DNA from: an uncultured Clostridia bacterium
Lineage (GTDB): Bacteria; Bacillota; Dehalobacteriia; UBA4068; JAAVYR01
NCBI GenBank assembly: GCA_946562005.1
Contig: CAMNVD010000045.1
Coordinates: forward strand, 1 to 8,559
Direction of reading: 5' to 3'
DNA length: 8,559 nt
Shown here: positions 1-6,559 of the stretch, one piece after another
How the letters are laid out: each line of letters opens with the position of its first letter
Position numbering within the stretch: position 1 is the stretch's first letter
The notes under the pieces: model-generated
Told to the model about the DNA's origin: nothing
Database searches by the model: none
The model's input: only the letters and a program-made list of their open reading frames with translations
Translations under genes and position numbers: made by a program

Positions 1-477
1 CGCCAGCAGTTTCAATTCTAGTTCTAACCACAGTTCTTCACCGGGTTCGCCATTTTCTGCGATTTGCGGCGCTTTATTTTTTGCCGTCGCGAAACGGGCA
101 TTGCCTCTACCACCTCTGCCGCCATGGGCCACGATGACTTCTTGCCCTTCGATAGTAATGTCTGCAATGACTTCTTTGGTCTCAGCATTCCTTACTACAG
201 TGCCCAACGGCACCTTTACCCGCAAATCAGACGCTTTGCGGCCATGCATCGTTTTGCCTTGTCCATGCTCGCCTCGTTCAGCACGATAGTGGTGACGGCT
301 TTTGAAGTCTATGAGCGTATGCATACCGCCATTGCCGATAAAAACAATGTCGCCGCCCTTGCCCCCATCTCCACCACTAGGACCACCATAGGGTACGTAT
401 TTTTCACGACGAAAGGCAACGACGCCATTGCCGCCATCTCCACCTTTTACATATATCTTAGAATAATCGTAAAACAT
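1..477 (-). CDS. obgE: GTPase Obg, N-terminal Obg-fold domain (partial, 3' end outside window)
   Basis: Obg is a conserved GTPase that binds the large ribosomal subunit during its assembly and links growth to GTP/ppGpp levels. The 159 codons seen here are almost exactly the glycine-rich Obg-fold domain. It starts MFYDYSKIYVKGGDGGNG and has the family's repeated GG motifs, for example GGPSGGDGGKGGD at about residues 31-43 and a GGRGGRGN stretch near 118-125. The G domain with its GTP-binding motifs lies beyond position 1, so GTPase activity cannot be checked here. The ATG at 475-477 is preceded by AAGGAGGA at 481-488, close to the start. The gene sits just after rplU-rpmA, the classic Firmicutes order, but a terminator and its own possible promoter separate it from rpmA. 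Identification is firm; the protein is partial. Confidence 0.96.
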   Translation of the reverse strand, partial: MFYDYSKIYVKGGDGGNGVVAFRREKYVPYGGPSGGDGGKGGDIVFIGNGGMHTLIDFKSRHHYRAERGEHGQGKTMHGRKASDLRVKVPLGTVVRNAETKEVIADITIEGQEVIVAHGGRGGRGNARFATAKNKAPQIAENGEPGEELWLELELKLLA

Positions 478-523
478 AAATCCTCCTTAAACCCTAGCAA
501 AATCCCATACAACTTTGTTTTGC

Positions 524-538
524 CAAGATTACATCTTG
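524..538 (-). other. small hairpin in the obg 5' leader
   Basis: A perfect 6-bp inverted repeat, CAAGAT and ATCTTG around a 3-nt loop, lies 47 bases upstream of the obg start. No T-run follows it, so it is not a terminator. It may be a minor mRNA 5' structure. A repeat this short could also arise by chance. Confidence 0.3.
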
Positions 539-569
539 TTATGTATTCGCCGTAAAAAAATAATTTCCT

Positions 570-598
570 ATTATAAACAAAAATTTTTGCATAAAAAA
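570..598 (-). promoter_or_regulatory. possible sigma-A promoter of obg
   Basis: A perfect -10 box, TATAAT, reads on the minus strand at 575-570. The -35 position, 17 bases upstream, falls in the T-tract of the preceding terminator (TTTTTT at 598-593) and is a poor match, so support rests on the -10 box and on the terminator just upstream. A 12-base palindrome, CAAAAATTTTTG at 578-589, lies in the spacer. Transcription would start near 563 and leave a leader of about 86 nt. Confidence 0.4.
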
Positions 599-620
599 AA
601 GCCGGGACATTCCCGGCTTT
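593..620 (-). terminator. intrinsic terminator after rpmA
   Basis: The minus strand reads AAAGCCGGGA, a 3-base loop ATG, then TCCCGGCTTT, which is a perfect 10-bp GC-rich stem. It runs into eight consecutive T's at 600-593. It lies 14 bases after the rpmA stop codon and ends the rplU-rpmA transcript before obg. Confidence 0.92.
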
Positions 621-634
621 CTCTCAACAATTTA

Positions 635-901
635 TTACACTGCTGGACTTTCTGCATACACGGATATTTTTTTCTTGTATTTATCTTTCCGTTCAAATTT
701 TACATATCCATCTACAGTAGCGAATAAAGTATCATCTTTGCCCAAGCCAACATTATTGCCGGGATGGTATTTGGTACCGCGTTGACGAACTAAAATGCTA
801 CCGGAAGTAACAAATTGACCATCATGGCGTTTAATCCCCAAACGTTTGGATTCACTATCACGACCGTTTCTAGAACTACCGCCTGCCTTCTTATGTGCCA
901 T
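635..901 (-). CDS. rpmA: 50S ribosomal protein L27 (bL27)
   Basis: L27 is a large-subunit protein whose N-terminal tail reaches the peptidyl transferase centre. The 88-residue product has the family signatures AHKKAGGSSRNGRDSESKRL at the N-terminus and GSILVRQRGTKYHPG at about 35-49. It begins directly with MAHKK. In many Firmicutes L27 instead starts with an extra leader of about nine residues that the protease Prp must remove; here there is neither leader nor prp gene. The ATG at 899-901 has a strong Shine-Dalgarno, AGGAGG at 911-916, with a second GGAGG closer in. The gene lies 52 bp after rplU and shares its transcript. A terminator follows at once. Identification is certain. Confidence 0.98.
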   Translation of the reverse strand: MAHKKAGGSSRNGRDSESKRLGIKRHDGQFVTSGSILVRQRGTKYHPGNNVGLGKDDTLFATVDGYVKFERKDKYKKKISVYAESPAV

Positions 902-953
902 TACCTCCCACCTCCTTGTTTCTTAAACTTTTATTTTGATGATTCGCTTTTCC

Positions 954-1265
954 TTAAGCGAGAATTTTTTCGATTTGAACTTTTGTAAACGGTTGACGAT
1001 GACCGTTTTTCTTACGGATGTTTTTCTTTGGTTTGTAGTGGAATACAATAACTTTTTTGCCTTTGCCATGTTCCAATACTTTGAGAACAACTTTTGCACC
1101 GGCAACAACAGGAGAACCAACTTTAATGCTTTCTCCTTCACCCACTGCCAACACCCGGTCAATTTCTACAGTAGAATCAACATCAGCAGTAAGAAGTTCT
1201 ACGTTGATTACGTCACCTTCAGATACCCGATATTGTTTTCCGCCTGTTTCGATGATTGCGTACAT
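954..1265 (-). CDS. rplU: 50S ribosomal protein L21 (bL21)
   Basis: L21 is a large-subunit protein that binds 23S rRNA. The 103-residue product begins MYAIIETGGKQYRVSEGD, the near-invariant L21 start, and has the basic RNA-binding region VIVFHYKPKKNIRKKNGHRQ at about 72-91. The ATG at 1263-1265 has AGGAGGT at 1271-1277 with a 5-base spacer. The 52 bp to rpmA contain only rpmA's binding site, so the ysxB/prp gene that often sits between the two genes is absent. A strong promoter and an 89-nt leader able to pair with the ribosome binding site lie upstream, which fits autoregulation by L21. Identification is certain. Confidence 0.98.
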   Translation of the reverse strand: MYAIIETGGKQYRVSEGDVINVELLTADVDSTVEIDRVLAVGEGESIKVGSPVVAGAKVVLKVLEHGKGKKVIVFHYKPKKNIRKKNGHRQPFTKVQIEKILA

Positions 1266-1354
1266 ATCGCACCTCCTATCGCTAAAGACTCATTTCACTT
1301 AGGTGGCATCTGTGATGCACTTCTTACCCAGCAAATATGGTTTTAAAACACAAC
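1266..1354 (-). promoter_or_regulatory. candidate L21 ribosomal-protein leader RNA
   Basis: This is the predicted 5' leader of rplU, between the inferred transcription start near 1354 and the ATG. A hairpin GCATC-ACA-GATGC (1306-1318) extends to about 7 bp with one bulge. Just after it, CACCT (1305-1301) can pair with AGGTG (1274-1270), which is part of the Shine-Dalgarno; CCTA (1303-1300) and TAGG (1278-1275) offer an alternative pairing over the same site. A putative L21 leader family is known upstream of rplU in low-GC Gram-positives. I have not matched this sequence to that family, so membership is inferred from position and pairing. Confidence 0.42.
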
Positions 1355-1360
1355 AAGAGT

Positions 1361-1389
1361 ATATTATCATACCAGAGAAGCATTGTCAA
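1361..1389 (-). promoter_or_regulatory. strong sigma-A promoter of rplU-rpmA
   Basis: On the minus strand a perfect -35 box, TTGACA (1389-1384), is followed by a 17-base spacer and TAATAT (1366-1361). The bases just before the -10 box are TGA, giving an extended -10 (TGnTAATAT). It lies in the gap between rng and rplU and would start transcription near 1354. I see no T-tailed hairpin between the rng stop and this promoter, so rng read-through may also feed rplU. Confidence 0.85.
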
Positions 1390-1427
1390 CGGAAATCCCA
1401 GCTGGCTCCTAAAATTTTTATAAAACA

Positions 1428-3119
1428 TTACTTTTCAATAATATGAGCAAAACAATGAGTTTTAAAAGCATTATCGATTTCTATCCATTTCTTTTGTCCC
1501 ACAAAACGCCCACCGTCCGTCACTACAACAACAAAACCATAAATGCGAACCACACCGTCATCTGGGTTTTCCTCATTTGGCTCTAATATTTTCACATAAA
1601 GCTTTTCTCCTACCCGCACAGGCGCAATATTCTCCGCACACCCCTCATCATCATAATATGCCCGAACTAGTATATCGTCCATTTTTTGTCCAGCAGCACC
1701 TTTTACTACGATTTTTTTATCTAGATGCTTTTGCCATGCCGCTAAGTTTTGTCCGGAAGGCCCAATAAGATAGGAAGCTACAGCAGGGTTTACTTCAATA
1801 AGAATGCCATCCCCTTCTGTTTCGCCGATAATCTGCCCTACTTCTTTATGAACCCGTTGACTAACGATGTTTTCATGGATCACCTTCCCCTTTCCCTCAC
1901 AGAAGGGGCACTCCCGCTCCATGAACCCAGTAAGGCCTAAAGTAGCCTTTTTCCGAGTCATTTCCAACAGTCCGAGCTGGGTAAATCCTAATATACTAGT
2001 CCGTGTGCGATCTTTTCGCAATTCTTGCTCTAGGACAGCTACCACTTGTTCTTTATCACTATAAGTATCCATATCGATAAAGTCAATAATGATAATGCCA
2101 CCAATATTTCTGAGCCGCAACTGACGAGCAATCTCTTTTGCTGCTTCTATATTGGCCAAGACCACGGTTTCTTCCAAATTATTTTTTCCTACAAATTTAC
2201 CAGTATTCACATCGACTACTGTGAGAGCCTCTGTTTGGTCGATAATCAGGTAACCGCCACATTTCAGCCATACTTTACGCTGTAACGCCTTTTGCAGTTG
2301 AGCGTCTATATCATAGAGGGCAAAGACATCTTGGTTTTCCCGCAGATAAATATGTCCACCATATTCAGGTAATTGTTTTTGCACAAGGGCTGTGATTTCA
2401 CCCTGCGTCACTTTGTTATCCGTCCAGATAGCGCCTACCTCATCGCATAAAATATCTCGCACGGTCCGCTCTACTAATCCTAAATCATGGTGCACTAAAG
2501 AAACGGGCTTTACTTTTTTTGCCTTTTGCTGAATCTCTGCCCACAGCGCCGTCAAGTCTGCAATATCATGGGCTAGGTCCTCTTCACTAATACCTTCTGC
2601 CGCAGTCCGCACAATAAAGCCAATATTATCTTTTACCAAAGGTTGAGACATCGCCTTAAGCCGTTGCCGTTCGGCCTCATCATGGATACGCCGGGAAACA
2701 CCGATATGCCCCACCTCTGGCATAAGCACGACAAAACGACCAGGCAAGGTAATATGGGTGGTTACCCGGGCGCCCTTGGTTCCTACAGGTTCTTTAACGA
2801 TTTGTACCAAGACATCTTGGCCTTTTTTCAATACAGATGAAATATTTGGTAATTCTCCTGCATTTTTTAATCCTTCACCATATTCATTGATATGCTTTGG
2901 TACCGCGTCTTCCACATAAAGAAAGCAGTTTTTACTTAAACCAATATTCACAAAGGCGGCCTGCATACCTGGTAATACATTTTCCACCTTCCCCTTATAG
3001 ATACGGCCTAAGAGCTGCCGCCGTTCCCGCTGCTCAAAGTAGATTTCGCTTAACTGTTGGTTCTCCACTAATGCAACACCGATTTTATCTTCATCTTGTT
3101 GGATTAATATTTCCTTCAT
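1428..3119 (-). CDS. rng: Ribonuclease G (RNase E/G family) with extra C-terminal TRAM-like domain
   Basis: This family of endoribonucleases cuts single-stranded A/U-rich RNA in rRNA maturation and mRNA decay. The 563-residue protein has the expected order. An S1 RNA-binding domain spans about 36-122, beginning near GRIYKGKVENVLPGMQAAFV. The catalytic domain carries the two metal-binding aspartates, D303 (VVDVNTG) and D346 (IIIIDFIDM). C404 and C407 (CPFCEGKG) form the zinc-link motif. The normal RNase G end follows, to about 487. Beyond it, residues 499-550 (VRVGEKLYVKIL, then DGVVRIYGFVVVV) look like a TRAM RNA-binding domain, which E. coli RNase G lacks. The start is 25 bp after the preceding gene and has only a weak AGGGAA binding site, so it is probably co-transcribed with the radical SAM pair. 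The family call is firm; the TRAM assignment is by eye. Confidence 0.95.
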   Translation of the reverse strand: MKEILIQQDEDKIGVALVENQQLSEIYFEQRERRQLLGRIYKGKVENVLPGMQAAFVNIGLSKNCFLYVEDAVPKHINEYGEGLKNAGELPNISSVLKKGQDVLVQIVKEPVGTKGARVTTHITLPGRFVVLMPEVGHIGVSRRIHDEAERQRLKAMSQPLVKDNIGFIVRTAAEGISEEDLAHDIADLTALWAEIQQKAKKVKPVSLVHHDLGLVERTVRDILCDEVGAIWTDNKVTQGEITALVQKQLPEYGGHIYLRENQDVFALYDIDAQLQKALQRKVWLKCGGYLIIDQTEALTVVDVNTGKFVGKNNLEETVVLANIEAAKEIARQLRLRNIGGIIIIDFIDMDTYSDKEQVVAVLEQELRKDRTRTSILGFTQLGLLEMTRKKATLGLTGFMERECPFCEGKGKVIHENIVSQRVHKEVGQIIGETEGDGILIEVNPAVASYLIGPSGQNLAAWQKHLDKKIVVKGAAGQKMDDILVRAYYDDEGCAENIAPVRVGEKLYVKILEPNEENPDDGVVRIYGFVVVVTDGGRFVGQKKWIEIDNAFKTHCFAHIIEK

Positions 3120-3144
3120 GGCTTTTCCCTATGCTCCCCTATTT

Positions 3145-3786
3145 TCATGGTCTTGCGCCATCAGCGCATAATAAATCTGTCCGTAACATTCGTTTGGTTT
3201 CTTCCTTCTCAATCCCCAAACAGGACAATACCTCTTCTGGCCTTACATGACCAGAATTTCCAGCCAAAAGCTGCATCGTAAACATTTCCCCATCCCATTC
3301 CAGCACAAAGATACCTGGCCGAAGATTAACGATTTTATCCCCTTTCGGACTAGTTTTCAAGTAAGGGATTTCTTCTTTTGCCAATAAATCAACAATCCGT
3401 TTTTTTATATCCATACCATTATGAGCCTCTACCCACACACTGTAGTTAGCCATAGCTATCAGCGCAGTGATAGATTTCTCTCCTACCTGCACAGGCCGGA
3501 CCTCTTCTAGAGAAATGCCCTCAGGCAATGCAAGAGATAGCTGCTGGGAAAAGTCGGCTACTTCCATTTCCTGCTGTAATTCTATATCAAAATATTCCCG
3601 TAAGCTCTCCACGCCCACAGGCCGTGCTGGCCCAAAGGCAATTTTTGTATGAGGATTAAACCCCTGAGACATAGAGACAGGGATTTTCGCCCGCCGAAGA
3701 ATCCTCTGCCACGCTTGTAATAAATCCAAATGAGAAAGGAAGCTAATATTCCCTTGGATACGATAACAGCAACGAAAAATGCTCAT
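3145..3786 (-). CDS. TIGR03936-family (DUF2344) radical SAM-linked protein
   Basis: This is a conserved protein of unknown function found next to, or fused with, a TIGR03960-type radical SAM protein. The 213-residue product shows the family's N-terminal pattern: FLSHLDLLQAWQRILRRAKI at about 16-35, then SQGFNPHTKIAFGPARPVGV at about 40-59. The second half is less conserved. There is no CxxxCxxC cluster, no signal peptide and no membrane segment, so it is probably a soluble cytoplasmic partner rather than an enzyme carrying its own cluster. Its ATG overlaps the stop codon of the upstream radical SAM gene (ATGA at 3786-3783), implying translational coupling and matched amounts. rng follows 25 bp later, which hints at an RNA- or ribosome-related substrate, but that is inference from context only. 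Confidence 0.88.
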   Translation of the reverse strand: MSIFRCCYRIQGNISFLSHLDLLQAWQRILRRAKIPVSMSQGFNPHTKIAFGPARPVGVESLREYFDIELQQEMEVADFSQQLSLALPEGISLEEVRPVQVGEKSITALIAMANYSVWVEAHNGMDIKKRIVDLLAKEEIPYLKTSPKGDKIVNLRPGIFVLEWDGEMFTMQLLAGNSGHVRPEEVLSCLGIEKEETKRMLRTDLLCADGARP

Positions 3787-5651
3787 CTGCCCGCTCCTTT
3801 CAAATCATTATCCACGCCCAGCTTTTGACAAACGCCACAACCACTGCATGGATTATGGCGGCAATCAGCCGTAAGGTCCTCCGCTAGTGCTTTTTGCCAT
3901 TCATGCCATAACCATTTTTGACTGACGCCACAGGAAAGATGTTGCCAAGGCAATACTTCGTCTTTGTCCATCTCCCGATAAGCAAAAAACTCTGGCGTAT
4001 AACCACAAGCGGCAAAAGCATCAATCCATGTCTGATACTTAAAATGTTCGGTCCAACCATCAAATTTACAACCCATTTCCCAGGCTTTTAGGAGCACTTG
4101 TCCCAGTCGTCTATCTCCACGGGAAAAAGCAGCCTCTAAGAAACTAACCTCCGACTGATGATAGTTTAGAGAGAGGTTTTTATATTGTTTTGCCTGCTCC
4201 TTTAGGTAATGCTGCTTTTCTTTTAGCTCAGCTAAGGTGTTTTGCCCAAACCACTGAAAAGGCGTATGGCTTTTCGGCACAAAAGAAGACACGCTGACGG
4301 ATACCTTTAACGGCTTGCGAATACCTTTTTCTCTAGCAATTTCCTTGCCGTTTTGCAGCACCTTCACCGCCAGGTCAATAATACCGTCCAGGTCTTCTTT
4401 GGTTTCCGTAGGTAGCCCAATCATAAAGTATAGCTTGATTTGGCTCCAACCTTGGGAAAAGGCAGCCTTCGTTGCCGTAAGCACGTGTTCCTCCGTTACC
4501 CCTTTGTTGATAACATTACGCATACGCTGAGTACCGGCCTCCGGTGCAAAGGTTAGCCCACTTTTTCTTACCTTTTGCACTTTTTCCGCCAAATCTACCG
4601 AGAAAGCGTCTACCCGAAGGGAAGGTAAGGATACTCCCACACCCTCTTCACTATAACGATCCAACAGCTCACTGATTAGCTCATTGACACAACTATAGTC
4701 CGCCGTAGAAAGAGACATAAGGCCCATTTCCTCATAGCCGCTGCTTTCTAAGAGTGCATCTGCCTGCTGGATAAGCTTGTCCACAGACTTTTCCCGCACA
4801 GGACGATAAATAATCCCCGCCTGACAAAAACGGCAACCCCGAGTACAACCCCGCATCACCTCTAAGACAAGTCGGTCATGAACAACTTGCGTTAACGGTA
4901 CCAATTCTTTGTCTGGGTACATAGCCAGGTCCATATCAGGCAGCACCCGCTTATAGACCACTGCCGGCCCATTTTCTAGCGGCAGGATTTCCTTGATAAC
5001 GCCATCTTCTCCATAAGTCACCTGATACAGGCTAGGCACATAGACGCCGGGAATTTGGGCAGCCTTCACTAAAAAATCATGTTTGCTTTCACCTGCTTGC
5101 TTGCTCTTTTCATAAGCCGCTAACAATTCAGGAAGCAGTTCCTCACCTTCCCCTAACATAAACAAATCAAAAAAATCAGCAACAGGCTCCGGATTAAAAG
5201 CACCGGGCCCCCCAGCCACAACCAAAGGCCCAGACACTCTATCTTTTGCCAAAAGCGGTATACCAGCTAAGTCCAGCATATTCAGAATGTTGCTATAGCT
5301 CATCTCATATTGGAGTGTAAAACCTACCACATCAAAGTCTTTCACGGCCCGTCCACTTTCCCAGGTAAAAAGAGGGATACCCTTTTCCCGCATCCGCGCC
5401 TCCATATCCACTAAGGGCGCAAAGCTCCGCTCCAAAAGAAAATCAGGCTGCGCATTTACCACATGATACAGGATACGCATCCCTACAAAAGACATACCGA
5501 TTTCATATGTATCTGGAAAGAGAAATGCCATTTTCAACTGCGTACTATCCCAATCTTTCACTATCTGGTTATACTCTCCGCCGATATATTGCCCAGGTCG
5601 TGTCACAAAGGGCAATAATTCTCGGGTAATTCGTTCTCTTAATACGACCAT
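3783..5651 (-). CDS. TIGR03960-family B12-binding-like radical SAM protein
   Basis: This is a radical SAM enzyme of unknown reaction. The 622-residue protein has an N-terminal region resembling a cobalamin-binding fold (about 36-160, with FPDTYEIGMSFVGMRIL and VVAGGPGAFNPEPVADFF), but I see no DxHxxG cobalamin-ligand motif. The radical SAM core (about 255-480) has C269, C273 and C276 (CTRGCRFC) to hold the 4Fe-4S cluster. It also has FAPEAGTQRMRNVINKGV near 368-385 and GLPTET at 412-417, both typical of this superfamily. The C-terminus carries a second cysteine cluster, C597, C602, C605 and C608 (CRHNPCSGCGVC), possibly for another metal site. The ATG at 5649-5651 has AGGAGG with a 7-base spacer. 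The gene heads a unit with the TIGR03936 partner and rng. The family call is confident; substrate unknown. Confidence 0.92.
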   Translation of the reverse strand: MVVLRERITRELLPFVTRPGQYIGGEYNQIVKDWDSTQLKMAFLFPDTYEIGMSFVGMRILYHVVNAQPDFLLERSFAPLVDMEARMREKGIPLFTWESGRAVKDFDVVGFTLQYEMSYSNILNMLDLAGIPLLAKDRVSGPLVVAGGPGAFNPEPVADFFDLFMLGEGEELLPELLAAYEKSKQAGESKHDFLVKAAQIPGVYVPSLYQVTYGEDGVIKEILPLENGPAVVYKRVLPDMDLAMYPDKELVPLTQVVHDRLVLEVMRGCTRGCRFCQAGIIYRPVREKSVDKLIQQADALLESSGYEEMGLMSLSTADYSCVNELISELLDRYSEEGVGVSLPSLRVDAFSVDLAEKVQKVRKSGLTFAPEAGTQRMRNVINKGVTEEHVLTATKAAFSQGWSQIKLYFMIGLPTETKEDLDGIIDLAVKVLQNGKEIAREKGIRKPLKVSVSVSSFVPKSHTPFQWFGQNTLAELKEKQHYLKEQAKQYKNLSLNYHQSEVSFLEAAFSRGDRRLGQVLLKAWEMGCKFDGWTEHFKYQTWIDAFAACGYTPEFFAYREMDKDEVLPWQHLSCGVSQKWLWHEWQKALAEDLTADCRHNPCSGCGVCQKLGVDNDLKGAGR

Positions 5652-5664
5652 TTGAGGTCCTCCT

Positions 5665-5734
5665 AAAATCCTTTTTTCGACTAGATTATGAAACTATATT
5701 AAGTTCCCCTTTCTTCCCTCAAAATCCTTTTTTC
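5665..5734. repeat. 14-bp direct repeat upstream of the radical SAM gene
   Basis: GAAAAAAGGATTTT (minus strand) occurs perfectly at 5734-5721 and again at 5678-5665, 56 bp apart. The second copy runs directly into the AGGAGG binding site of the radical SAM gene; the first is followed by GAGGGA. It could be a local duplication, paired regulatory sites, or the remnant of a lost gene's start region. Confidence 0.5.
5693..5722 (-). promoter_or_regulatory. possible promoter of the radical SAM-rng unit
   Basis: The minus strand shows TTGAGG (5722-5717, four of six -35 matches), an 18-base spacer, and TATAGT (5698-5693, five of six -10 matches). It lies between the upstream terminator and the radical SAM gene, where a promoter is needed. 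TAATAT at 5701-5696 is an overlapping alternative -10 box. Confidence 0.35.
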
Positions 5735-5744
5735 TACATAGAAT

Positions 5745-5789
5745 AAAAGGCAAAACCAGAAATATTTCTCATTTCCAGTTCTGCCTTTT
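5745..5789 (-). terminator. long-stem terminator after the M23-like gene
   Basis: Positions 5745-5763 and 5771-5789 form a 19-bp stem with three G-U wobbles and a 7-base loop. It begins 13 bp after the M23-like stop codon. The minus-strand tail is TTTTATT, which is modest. The plus-strand tail is six T's, so it should stop transcription both ways. It cleanly separates the M23-like gene from the radical SAM unit. Confidence 0.85.
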
Positions 5790-5802
5790 TTGATGTACTA
5801 TT

Positions 5803-6498
5803 TTATTGATTTACCTGAAAATATGCCATCGGGTCTACCGGTGTTTCACCTTGATAGAGAGCAAATTTCACTTCTCCGACTACAGCATTTCCTAGTGTTT
5901 TTCCTGCCGCTACTTGCTGGCCCGCCGTCACAGATAAATCCTTCAGCCCGCTATACACCATTTTCCAACCATTTTCACAAGTAACTGTTACCTGCCAATT
6001 TCCCACGTCTCCCACAATGGTAGCTACCTGTCCATCACAAGCATTGATGAGCTTACCGCCCTCTGGTGTTTTAATAGTAATACTATCCACCACCATATTA
6101 CCGTCCTCAGTGGGGATAAAATTTTTTAGCACAATGCCACTAATAGGCACTAAAAGAGAAAGGTCCGACGACTGATTTTGTTCATTATTTACAGCAATAC
6201 CGTTATTTTCTACAGGAGGCTGGTCCCCCTGAAAATAAAGTGGCTGCAACACTGGCAATAAATCCGTTTCCATATTCAAATGGTCGAATAATAATTGCTG
6301 CACTGTTCTGCTCCAGTCATTGTCCATTTTAACAATACCGGATACCGCTGCAAAAATGATACAGCACCACACCAGCTGTTTTAGCCATAAACTCATTTTC
6401 AGCGGCTGCGGCCTGCGGCTACCCCTGCCATTTCTGCTGATTGGTTCTCTTGCTCGTTCTTGGGTAGCGCTCATAGCAAAATCTTTTAATTGTCCCAT
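5803..6498 (-). CDS. Membrane-anchored degenerate M23/LytM protein (SpoIVFA-like position)
   Basis: The 231-residue protein has a basic cytoplasmic tail (RNGRGSRR at 22-29), one membrane segment (about 37-56) and a low-complexity linker. An extracytoplasmic M23/LytM-like domain follows (about 117-227: DGQVATIVGDVGN, then GLKDLSVTAGQQVAAGKTLG). The zinc ligands of active M23 peptidases are missing: by my alignment the HxxxD pair becomes V137 and T141 (VDSIT), and the HxH pair becomes E209 and K211 (EVKF). It is therefore probably not an enzyme. Its place between the min/rodA genes and rplU is that of B. subtilis spoIVFA, a membrane regulator with the same topology, but no M50 protease (spoIVFB) follows. 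A role as an envelope scaffold is inferred. The ATG at 6496-6498 has GGAG 9 bases upstream. Confidence 0.85.
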   Translation of the reverse strand: MGQLKDFAMSATQERAREPISRNGRGSRRPQPLKMSLWLKQLVWCCIIFAAVSGIVKMDNDWSRTVQQLLFDHLNMETDLLPVLQPLYFQGDQPPVENNGIAVNNEQNQSSDLSLLVPISGIVLKNFIPTEDGNMVVDSITIKTPEGGKLINACDGQVATIVGDVGNWQVTVTCENGWKMVYSGLKDLSVTAGQQVAAGKTLGNAVVGEVKFALYQGETPVDPMAYFQVNQ

Positions 6499-6510
6499 AT
6501 CTTATCACTC

Positions 6511-6550
6511 CAGACAGGCTTTTTTACTATATATATGTCCTACCTGTCTG
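6511..6550. repeat. inverted repeat before the M23-like gene
   Basis: CAGACAGG (6511-6518) and CCTGTCTG (6543-6550) are perfect 8-bp arms around a 24-base AT-rich centre containing ATATATAT. On the minus strand the last G of the proximal arm is the first G of the GGAG binding site of the M23-like gene. It could be an operator or an mRNA hairpin limiting translation; the spacer also holds T/A-rich stretches resembling a -10 box. Confidence 0.55.
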
Positions 6551-6559
6551 AATAGAACG

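Noticed and set aside
64..555. Plus-strand open frame of 163 codons opposite obg
   Set aside because: It is antisense to the conserved Obg N-terminal domain and shows no domain pattern of its own.
923..1162. Open reading frame of 79 codons on the minus strand overlapping rplU
   Set aside because: It is an alternative frame of the certain rplU gene; its basic composition only reflects the coding strand.
1391..1410. Possible terminator after rng around the CCAGCTGG palindrome
   Set aside because: The palindrome has no room for a loop and no T-run follows, so it lacks the form of an intrinsic terminator.
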